Below, piece by piece: positions 14,359-18,725 of a stretch of 20,737 bases of DNA. The notes beneath the pieces were generated by a model that was given only the letters and a program-made list of their open reading frames with translations, did no database searches and was not told the origin of the DNA. Made by a program: the position numbers and the translations under genes. This stretch comes from a virus. Numbering within the stretch: position 1 is the stretch's first letter; every line of letters begins with the position of its first letter. Where the stretch lies: the IMG/VR virus record IMGVR_UViG_3300030104_000580, positions 1 to 20,737 of that record, one strand, 5' to 3'.

Positions 14359-14434
14359 TCTCGTTACAGGTACAGTCGTCAGAACATTTTTTATTTAATA
14401 AGGCACACCATAATCTTTTTAGATATCGTATCAT
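14351..14434 (-). CDS. Tiny Cys-rich protein (27 aa)
   Basis: Starts at the ATG overlapping the stop of the 75-aa membrane protein gene (ATGA), with AAAGGGA upstream, and ends in the next gene. The protein has an amphipathic basic start (MIRYLKRLWCALLNKK) and four cysteines in CxxxxxxC-x3-C-x-C arrangement (positions 10, 17, 21, 23). The same frame extends upstream to a 94-aa ORF, but that extension lies antiparallel to nothing sensible and merely shadows the 75-aa gene in another frame. The short form is preferred. Possibly a membrane-associated, metal-binding peptide. Confidence 0.5.
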   Translation of the reverse strand: MIRYLKRLWCALLNKKCSDDCTCNENG

Positions 14435-14658
14435 CGTTCTTCCCTTTCTACTATTCTGGGTTCGGATTTCTCTGCTCCCATCCATATGGCGAAACTTCCT
14501 GTCATCGCCCCAGTAATCACGGATATGAGTCCTGCTTGTTGTGTCGTCAACTCTGGCTGACTCAAAGCCCATTCGATACAGCGAATATAAACGCCTGTCA
14601 TAACTAACATCATCAATCTTGGTAGTATTCGCCATCTGTCAAGTGTCTCCGGACTCAT
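14431..14658 (-). CDS. Small two-helix membrane protein, second holin candidate (75 aa)
   Basis: A 75-aa protein with two hydrophobic segments: LPRLMMLVMTGVYIRCIEWA (about 13-32) and AGLISVITGAMTGSFAIWMG (about 42-61). A short polar turn (LSQPELTTQQ) lies between them and the tail is charged. The layout matches class II holins or antiholins. The start has AAAGGA 11 bases upstream and overlaps the previous gene by 20 bp. With the 120-aa GTA-type holin-like protein it could form a holin/antiholin pair for timing lysis. Confidence 0.7.
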   Translation of the reverse strand: MSPETLDRWRILPRLMMLVMTGVYIRCIEWALSQPELTTQQAGLISVITGAMTGSFAIWMGAEKSEPRIVEREER

Positions 14659-14830
14659 TTTTTTCTTTTTCCTTTATAACGTGGTCTATCCATTCACCAT
14701 TATCGCCTGTTGTTTCGCAGAATACACAATGAGTGCTTCTATGTTGGTGTCCACATATTTCGCAAGTTATTAACTTTGCCCCTGCAATGGCATAAGGACC
14801 ATGCCTATATTCTTTTTTATCATTGGACAT
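14639..14830 (-). CDS. Zinc-ribbon-like small protein (63 aa)
   Basis: Contains C23-x2-C26 (ITCEICGHQH) and C35-x2-C38 (HCVFCET), a four-Cys zinc ribbon with His neighbours. The rest is polar and charged. Zinc ribbons of this size bind nucleic acid or protein partners. The ATG directly follows the stop of the previous gene, and no Shine-Dalgarno is seen, so coupled translation is likely. The exact family is not recognised. Confidence 0.65.
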   Translation of the reverse strand: MSNDKKEYRHGPYAIAGAKLITCEICGHQHRSTHCVFCETTGDNGEWIDHVIKEKEKNESGDT

Positions 14831-15100
14831 CTAAGACTTTAGTGCGTCTAAATCTCGTTCTTCGATAAATTCTCTAACATTCGCTTCAGGAACGCAGATA
14901 ACTTTTTCAATAGGTCTTCCTCCATACTGTCCTACCAATGTCTTTATAAAAGGAAGCGGATTATCTCGTACATAGTCTCTACACTCCACTGAACTGTGGA
15001 AGTGACCGTGTTCTTTCGGTTGTTCAAATACGTATACATCTTTCGTGCCATCCGAATGCACTCCTAACATTATTGCTACCGCAAACCAAGTTTCTATCAT
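14831..15100 (-). CDS. Hypothetical protein (89 aa)
   Basis: An 89-aa protein with a short hydrophobic N-terminus (WFAVAIMLGV), a strand-like DVYVFEQP, HFHSSVECRDYVRDN and a C-terminal VICVPEANVREFIEERDLD. The N-terminus could be a signal anchor or just a buried strand. The two cysteines and the Phe-His-His region carry no known motif. A GGGG run 11 bases upstream is the only candidate ribosome binding site. No family recognised. Confidence 0.6.
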   Translation of the reverse strand: MIETWFAVAIMLGVHSDGTKDVYVFEQPKEHGHFHSSVECRDYVRDNPLPFIKTLVGQYGGRPIEKVICVPEANVREFIEERDLDALKS

Positions 15101-15118
15101 TATTCAAAGTACCCCACG

Positions 15119-15367
15119 TTATGTAACCTTTCTATAACTTCTGGTTTTTTTAGAGATGCCTTTAGGTTGTTTAACGAATTGTTTACCTTTTCTTGTGCCT
15201 TCTCTTTTAGCTCTAGTTGTTGCTGCGTACTCTTGGGGTGATAGAGCTTTAATTGCAGCTGTTGGAAGATAACGCTCTCCAGTTTGTTTACTGGGCTTAC
15301 CACTCTTTGTTCTCCACTTTTGTTTTGACCATGATTTAAGACTACGCTGTGACTTAGCAAGAGCCAT
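15119..15367 (-). CDS. Basic DUF5872-like protein (82 aa)
   Basis: An 82-aa basic protein: SWSKQKWRTKSGKPSKQTGE near residues 12-31, RYLPTAAIKALSPQEYAATT at about 32-51, then RAKREGTRKGKQFVKQPKGI. I recognise this as a conserved phage protein of unknown function (DUF5872 type). The pattern of charged blocks around ALSPQEYAATTRAKR suggests nucleic-acid binding. Starts on the stop of the neighbouring basic protein gene (TAATG). A competing 86-aa ORF at 15100-15360 in another frame lacks this recognisable sequence and is treated as a shadow. Confidence 0.72.
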   Translation of the reverse strand: MALAKSQRSLKSWSKQKWRTKSGKPSKQTGERYLPTAAIKALSPQEYAATTRAKREGTRKGKQFVKQPKGISKKTRSYRKVT

Positions 15368-15546
15368 TACTTGTAGCCCCCACCACCTTTTTTATAGCGT
15401 TGTGCTAATAGCTGTGCTTTTCGTGCAGACCACTGACCGGGATTGCCACCCTTAGACCCTGCTTTGATAGATGAGAACATACGCTTTCTCATTCCGGGCT
15501 TTGTATAGTTACCTGCTTTGTTAACTGTGCTTTTCGCTTTTACCAT
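15367..15546 (-). CDS. Basic conserved phage protein (59 aa)
   Basis: The start at 15546 is chosen over 15594 because GGGAG lies seven bases upstream and the sequence then begins MVKAKSTVNKAGNYTKPGMR, as in related phage proteins. The protein has the pattern GNYTKPGMRKRMFSSIKAGS, then GGNPGQWSARKAQLLAQRYK and a Gly-rich end. It overlaps the SET gene by 26 bp. The Ser/Gly/Lys composition and W-S-A-R-K core suggest binding of nucleic acid, but no function is known. Confidence 0.7.
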   Translation of the reverse strand: MVKAKSTVNKAGNYTKPGMRKRMFSSIKAGSKGGNPGQWSARKAQLLAQRYKKGGGGYK

Positions 15547-15889
15547 TTCTGCTCTCCCAATACTCTTCACCGTAATCGTGAAATATTTCATCACCTTTTA
15601 AAATAGGTTTAGCTGCTTTAAATCTCACAAAGTTATTATCTTCATGAATATCCCATTCAGCGTTGGGGTCACTATTATGATTATACATCATAGCGTGTCC
15701 TAAAGGAACTAAATACTCGTCTTCTTCGTTGGGTGTTTGAAATACGTAGTCGTGTAGAATACAACTGTCTGTCAAATCAGAATCATCAGTAACAAGATAA
15801 TAGCACAATTCAAGAGTATCGCCTACTTTATAATTTTTATCAGCAAAGACTCCGTAGCCATGTACGGATGACTCAGATAGGTAGACCAT
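15521..15889 (-). CDS. SET-domain protein, putative protein-lysine methyltransferase (122 aa)
   Basis: Motifs of a minimal SET domain are visible in order: HGYGVFA (10-16, S-adenosylmethionine-binding start of the fold), the middle YNHNSDPNA (69-77, equivalent of the NHxxxPN motif), and GDEIFHDYGEEYW (99-111, equivalent of the GEELTxDY motif with the catalytic Tyr). The length of 122 residues fits a bare SET domain without pre- or post-SET zinc clusters. The enzyme would transfer methyl groups to a lysine of a phage or host protein. No strong Shine-Dalgarno is seen; the start lies 8 bp after the preceding gene's stop. Substrate unknown. Confidence 0.75.
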   Translation of the reverse strand: MVYLSESSVHGYGVFADKNYKVGDTLELCYYLVTDDSDLTDSCILHDYVFQTPNEEDEYLVPLGHAMMYNHNSDPNAEWDIHEDNNFVRFKAAKPILKGDEIFHDYGEEYWESRNGKSEKHS

Positions 15890-15896
15890 TACTTAT

Positions 15897-16223
15897 TTAG
15901 TTTTTCATGCCTTTGACTGCGTTATAAATAGCCGCAGCTTCTGCCTTAGTTAAGTTTTTACTTCTAAGCATTGCAGCCTTAATAAAAGCGTCTTTACTAG
16001 ACATATCAAGTTTTTTAACGTCTGCACCTGATTTAGCTTTTAAGACTTTACCACCGCCACGCATCATCTTCTTCTTTGCCATTTTAGCCATGCCGCCACC
16101 CATCATTTTTTTCTTAGCCATTTTAGCCATTCCACCACCCATCATGCGCTTCTTAGCCATCTTAGCCATTCCACCACCTTTGAGCTTTTTCTTCTTCGCC
16201 ATCTTCGCTTTACCCATTGCCAT
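15897..16223 (-). CDS. Met/Lys/Gly-rich tandem-repeat protein (108 aa)
   Basis: The N-terminal half is made of repeats of a 13-residue unit, GGGMAKMAKK(K/R)MM, present three times in a row (residues 16-54) and preceded by a degenerate half unit. The C-terminal half (KSGADVKKLDMSSKDAFIKA, RSKNLTKAEAAAIYNAVKGM) is a conventional helical domain. The protein is very basic. The start has AAGGA nine bases upstream and overlaps the previous gene by 14 bp. It could bind DNA or RNA, or an acidic partner, but no function is recognised. Similar Met/Gly/Lys-rich composition is seen in the 77-aa protein nearby. Confidence 0.75.
   Translation of the reverse strand: MAMGKAKMAKKKKLKGGGMAKMAKKRMMGGGMAKMAKKKMMGGGMAKMAKKKMMRGGGKVLKAKSGADVKKLDMSSKDAFIKAAMLRSKNLTKAEAAAIYNAVKGMKN
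16062..16178 (-). repeat. Three 39-bp in-frame tandem repeats
   Basis: Each unit encodes GGGMAKMAKK(K/R)MM. Units at about 16140-16178, 16101-16139 and 16062-16100 differ by a few bases, mostly synonymous, which points to selection on the protein repeat rather than very recent duplication. Confidence 0.8.
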
Positions 16224-16740
16224 CTCTAAGTTTCCTTCTCTCTAGTACTAATGATTCAAACACATCTTTTGGAAAGTGTTTGTAATACCCAGACTTTTCC
16301 AAACTTCGTGCGGCATCGTCTAGGGCAGATAGTCGCTGCACGAATACCATGCAGTAACTTAATGTCTCGTCTGTTACACCGTCATCAACGAGAAAATCCA
16401 GACCTGCTTCAGTAGCATCGTAGTCTGGATGAAACACCATAAGGTGCATGTCTTTACCACAAACAGAGAGAGCTTCGTTCACACCATCGCACCAACCATC
16501 TAAATAATTTATATCTGGTAGGCTCTCATCTGCCCATACAACAATATCATAGTTGTGTGTGTCAAACTCTGATACTGTCTTTAGTAATCCGTCTAAACCT
16601 GTATTTATAGAAAATGTAACTTTATCTTCTAGCCATGCTTGCTTTGCGTAGGGGCATGGAGGTAGTCCATTTAACTTTTCACTGGGTACTTCTAAGAACT
16701 TATGTGACCAATTCCGTATGTCACTCTCTATTACGTGTAC
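16210..16740 (-). CDS. Conserved phage protein lacking a normal start codon (about 173-176 aa)
   Basis: The frame is open from the stop at 16747-16749 down to TAA at 16212-16210. It contains no ATG, GTG, TTG or CTG until the GTG at 16482, which would remove the first half. The upstream half reads as real protein (VIESDIRNWSHKFLEVPSEK, LNGLPPCPYAKQAW, then YDIVVWADESLPDINYLDGW) and joins without break to the lower half (HLMVFHPDYDATEAGLDFLV, then LSALDDAARSLEKSGYY). I recall this family from marine phages; the NG-x-PPCPYA motif is distinctive. Likely start: ATA at 16731, or GTA at 16740 overlapping the upstream stop TAG, where a TAATG junction would be expected in this genome. A lost start codon or sequencing error are alternatives. 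Function unknown. Confidence 0.6.
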   Translation of the reverse strand, partial: VHVIESDIRNWSHKFLEVPSEKLNGLPPCPYAKQAWLEDKVTFSINTGLDGLLKTVSEFDTHNYDIVVWADESLPDINYLDGWCDGVNEALSVCGKDMHLMVFHPDYDATEAGLDFLVDDGVTDETLSYCMVFVQRLSALDDAARSLEKSGYYKHFPKDVFESLVLERRKLRDGNG

Positions 16741-16973
16741 TATACTTTAAATCCCATATTGCGAACAGCACTTTTACCGGCAGCAGACTTTGCTAGTGCC
16801 TTCAAGCCTTTGTTTGGTAACTTGTCTGTGACATCACCGCCGCCTGAATACATGTGTGGCTTACCATTAGCCATGCCACCATTCATCATTTCTGCTTTTT
16901 TCATTTTCTTCTTTAGCTTATCCATGTCAGCCATGCCAACACCTATAGATATTACTGGAACTTTCTTACCCAT
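16740..16973 (-). CDS. Gly/Met/Lys-rich small phage protein (77 aa)
   Basis: A 77-aa basic protein that begins MGKKVPVISIGVGMADM, continues with a Lys/Met-rich helix (KLKKKMKKAEMMNGG), a GGGDVTDKL turn, and a conserved-looking GLKALAKSAAGKSAVRNMGF end. The composition resembles the Met/Lys-rich protein encoded two genes downstream. Starts with GGTGG ten bases upstream and overlaps the previous stop by 8 bp. Function unknown. Confidence 0.68.
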   Translation of the reverse strand: MGKKVPVISIGVGMADMDKLKKKMKKAEMMNGGMANGKPHMYSGGGDVTDKLPNKGLKALAKSAAGKSAVRNMGFKV

Positions 16974-17178
16974 CAGCTTCTGTCCACCCTTCTTTACGCA
17001 TTGAGTCCTCTACATGTTTAAGAGAGAACTTTTTTCCGTACTTTGCTTCAACAGCAGCACGGACATAGAACACATCACTGTGTGGAATGTGTAACTTGTC
17101 AAGTGTATTAGTACGAATGGCTTCATAAAAAGCCACAAGTATATCATCTGTGTATAGTTTTACAGATTTTTTAGCCAA
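16966..17178 (-). CDS. First gene of the leftward operon: small conserved protein (70 aa, TTG start)
   Basis: The protein (MAKKSVKLYTDDILVAFYEA, then NTLDKLHIPHSDVFYVRAAV, EAKYGKKFSLKHVEDSMRKE) resembles small phage proteins with the pattern P-H-x-D-V-F-Y-V-R followed by a KFSLxHVE helix. I chose TTG at 17178, with AAGAAAG nine bases upstream, because the family normally starts just before this point; TTG at 17184 is the alternative. The frame stays open up to a TTG at 17247, but that extension looks like translated leader. It lies about 115 bp downstream of the operon promoter. Confidence 0.62.
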   Translation of the reverse strand: MAKKSVKLYTDDILVAFYEAIRTNTLDKLHIPHSDVFYVRAAVEAKYGKKFSLKHVEDSMRKEGWTEADG

Positions 17179-17215
17179 AGTCAAGCACTTTCTTACAAAA
17201 ATATATGATAAATAC

Positions 17216-17284
17216 CACTTAAGTGTACATTTAAGTGTTATTAGCAATCTAATTAATAAACATTTTAATGAAACACTTTAAGTG
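17216..17284. promoter_or_regulatory. Three CACTT(N)AAGTG dyads (putative operators)
   Basis: CACTTAAGTG at 17216-17225 is a perfect 10-bp palindrome. CATTTAAGTG at 17228-17237 differs at one position. CACTTTAAGTG at 17274-17284 is a perfect dyad with a central T. They lie between the predicted start of the leftward transcript (about 17294) and the first gene, a typical repressor position. A phage regulator that binds them has not been found in the window. Confidence 0.5.
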
Positions 17285-17300
17285 AACCTAGTTATGTATA

Positions 17301-17329
17301 ATTATACCACGTTTGTCAACCCTTGTCAA
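17301..17329 (-). promoter_or_regulatory. Consensus sigma70 promoter of the leftward operon
   Basis: Minus-strand TTGACA (17329-17324) and TATAAT (17306-17301) are separated by exactly 17 bp, all twelve consensus bases matching. Predicted start near 17294, followed by the CACTTAAGTG dyads. A promoter this strong fits a unit of about 17 kb. Confidence 0.85.
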
Positions 17330-17336
17330 TAGTTAA

Positions 17337-17364
17337 TTTATACTTTCGTGCATTTAGTTGTCAG
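17337..17364 (-). promoter_or_regulatory. Second, upstream sigma70-like promoter of the leftward operon
   Basis: Minus-strand CTGACA (17364-17359) and TATAAA (17342-17337) are separated by 16 bp, five of six matches in each box. It stands in tandem with the consensus promoter, 35 bp further upstream. Confidence 0.5.
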
Positions 17365-17786
17365 TTACCCTTGTGGTTAACACTTAAAAAACCTCATCTG
17401 TGTATTTCTCTGTACACGTATACGCTACACCCCCCAGTGGAGCTTGCCTACCCCATGCAAGAAGTATGCCACTATCACTTTCCACCCCAAAAAAACACTA
17501 TTTTAGCATGTCATTAATTTGAAAACGCATATAAGCCAGTAAAATAAGGGACTTCATGCATAAAGACAACTGATTTGCTATCATTTGACGCATTTGTCAA
17601 AAAATTGAACTCAATATATTGACAAAAAAGGGTATCCCCATGGTAGCAGTGCATAAAATACCACCACCAATTTTAATTGTTGGCATGCCCCTTTTTTTAT
17701 TCCAGTAAAATAAAACTTTTTTTACTAGTTATAATAGAGAAAAAATAATTTCACTTTTTTTAAACTTTTTTTATTTATTTTCAAAC
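17365..17786. other. AT-rich non-coding segment of the divergent control region
   Basis: No gene is supported here; the open frames are short and without ribosome binding sites. It contains a TTTGAC-N6-GTCAAA dyad (17584-17601), an imperfect hairpin at 17664-17683 (CAATT/AATTG core) followed after a GC-rich CATGCCCC by seven T's (17692-17698, possible weak rightward terminator), a lone TATAAT at 17730-17735 without a -35, and a long A/T tract at about 17700-17785. The tract could be upstream-activating DNA for the sigma54-like site, or a replication-start region, but no iteron set was seen. Confidence 0.5.
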
Positions 17787-17803
17787 TTGGCACACCGCTT
17801 GCA
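17787..17803 (+). promoter_or_regulatory. sigma54-like (-24/-12) promoter motif
   Basis: TTGGCACACCGCTTGCA matches the RpoN consensus TTGGCAC(G)NNNNTTGCA at all but one position, with the invariant GG (17789-17790) and GC (17801-17802) exactly ten bases apart. The predicted start falls at about 17812-17815, at the first base pairs of the structured region that follows. The long T/A tract just upstream is compatible with bent DNA for an activator. There is no experimental support, and phage use of RpoN promoters is uncommon. Confidence 0.45.
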
Positions 17804-17811
17804 ACATGTTC

Positions 17812-18240
17812 GGTGTAGTCGGCAGTAACGCATTCGGAACTACTTGAGACAGATACACCGCTTAGTGGCAACGCACTCAACTGAACACTATTATGACTTT
17901 GCAAGAGTTATGTTACATTGGTTTGCAAATGTTTTGATACTGTCCTAGTCGGTAACACGTTCCAAGTTTTTGACGTGTCGCATTCTGACTGGGGAAAGTC
18001 AAAACGGAAATCCTTTGGTAGGCACGTGATAGATGGGCATAGCTAGTTGAGAGCAACACTATACGCTTTTACGACAAGTGCATTTGATTATCCCACGCAT
18101 TAGTAATTAACTCAAGATATGGCTTGGCAATAACAAGGCGGTTTTAATAGTTGTACCGCCTACCTTTAGAAACTCCGCTAAAGGATACGCATTTGAGGAC
18201 GTGATGCACTAAAACTACTATAACGCTAGATTATTAATAT
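17812..18240 (+). ncRNA. Candidate structured non-coding RNA (about 430 nt or longer)
   Basis: No credible ORF lies here, and base composition is more balanced than in the flanks. Successive stems can be drawn by eye: 17811-17817 with 17854-17860 (CGGTGTA/TACACCG), 17893-17898 with 17906-17911 (with a G-U pair), TTTTGAC with GTCAAAA about 23 nt apart around 17970-18005, 18037-18066 (GTTG-AGAG-CAAC top with ATAG/CTAT below), 18136-18142 with 18155-18161 (AGGCGGT/ACCGCCT), and 18163-18169 with 18178-18184 (CCTTTAG/CTAAAGG). Unpaired ACGCATT-like words recur between them. TAGTCGG appears twice. It begins at the predicted sigma54 start and may end at the inverted repeat at 18330. I cannot match it to a named RNA class; large phage RNAs such as GOLLD or ROOL should be tested. 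The 3' end is uncertain. Confidence 0.4.
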
Positions 18241-18329
18241 ATTGTTATTAACGTGAACGTGAGAAACTTGGTTTTCCTTACATGCCAACACAATATATGA
18301 AACTCTAGATTACTCACCAAAATTTAATT

Positions 18330-18368
18330 TGATAGGCACTGTAAAACGTGTGTCGTATGTGCCTATCA
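18330..18368 (+). terminator. 10-bp inverted repeat before the rightward promoter
   Basis: TGATAGGCAC (18330-18339) and GTGCCTATCA (18359-18368) pair perfectly around a 19-nt loop, followed by TTAATTTTG. Read rightward it could end the candidate RNA. Read as DNA it is an operator ten bases upstream of the -35 of the next promoter. Confidence 0.5.
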
Positions 18369-18377
18369 TTAATTTTG

Positions 18378-18404
18378 TTGACTTATATGTTTTGGGGATA
18401 TAAT
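18378..18404 (+). promoter_or_regulatory. Rightward sigma70-like promoter
   Basis: TTGACT (18378-18383) and TATAAT (18399-18404) are separated by 15 bp, short of the usual 17, but the -10 is perfect and preceded by TGGGGA. It would start near 18411 and drive the rightward gene set beginning at 18454. Confidence 0.55.
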
Positions 18405-18453
18405 GATATATCCAGACGACTAAACCAACCAACATACATAGGAGATGTATATT

Positions 18454-18657
18454 ATGAAAAATACAGAATTTTATATCGGAAACGTAAACGTCAAATCAAC
18501 TACTAAAACTTTTAATGAGATTAGTGGTGTCTTTTATCAAAGAACAACTAAAAGATACAACAAGCCAGTAGGCTCAATCTCTAGTCACAAGCAGTATTTC
18601 TCAGTTGATAGATGTCCGATTACTGGACAATGGAAGTCTAAGAAAAAAGCTTCTTAA
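18454..18657 (+). CDS. Small protein, first gene of the rightward set (67 aa)
   Basis: I start it at the ATG at 18454 because GGAG lies nine bases upstream; the earlier ATG at 18445 touches that GGAG and cannot use it. The 67-aa product is polar and basic, with FYIGNVNVKSTTKTFNEISG, GVFYQRTTKRYNKP and a PITGQWKSKKKAS end, which looks like a small beta protein. No family recognised. It is followed by a strong hairpin at 18663-18696 and a leader sharing AACCAACCAA with its own. Confidence 0.65.
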   Translation: MKNTEFYIGNVNVKSTTKTFNEISGVFYQRTTKRYNKPVGSISSHKQYFSVDRCPITGQWKSKKKAS

Positions 18658-18662
18658 TTTTG

Positions 18663-18696
18663 GTGGGTACAGTGCATTTGTGCATTGTATCCCCAC
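18663..18696 (+). promoter_or_regulatory. Strong intercistronic hairpin
   Basis: GTGGG-TACA-GTGCA pairs with TGCAT-TGTA-CCCAC around the loop TTTG, one G-U pair and a 2-nt bulge, about 14 base pairs in all. It lies 5 bp after the stop of the 67-aa gene and is followed by AACATATAACC, not a U-run. Attenuation or RNA processing between the two genes is more likely than simple termination. Confidence 0.6.
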
Positions 18697-18725
18697 AACA
18701 TATAACCAACCAAGAAAGGTGACCC

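Noticed and set aside
14351-14635. 94-codon version of the tiny Cys-rich gene
   Set aside because: The upstream part lies in another frame inside the 75-aa membrane protein gene; only the last 27 codons have their own start and ribosome binding site.
15100-15360. Minus-strand open frame of 86 codons ending on the start of the next gene
   Set aside because: Lies in another frame inside the 82-aa DUF5872-like gene, which has recognisable sequence. Overprinting cannot be excluded but nothing supports it.
16740-16755. Programmed -1 frameshift joining the 77-aa gene to the start-less gene
   Set aside because: The frame relation would allow it, but the sequence before the stop (GGA TTT AAA GTA TAG) is not a proper X-XXY-YYZ slippery site and no strong downstream hairpin was seen.
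17323-17517. 64-codon plus-strand frame in the control region
   Set aside because: No ribosome binding site, overlaps the leftward promoters, and the translation does not look like a protein.
17790-18240. tRNA or tmRNA genes in the structured region
   Set aside because: No cloverleaf with an acceptor stem, T-loop GTTCRA motif and CCA end could be assembled.
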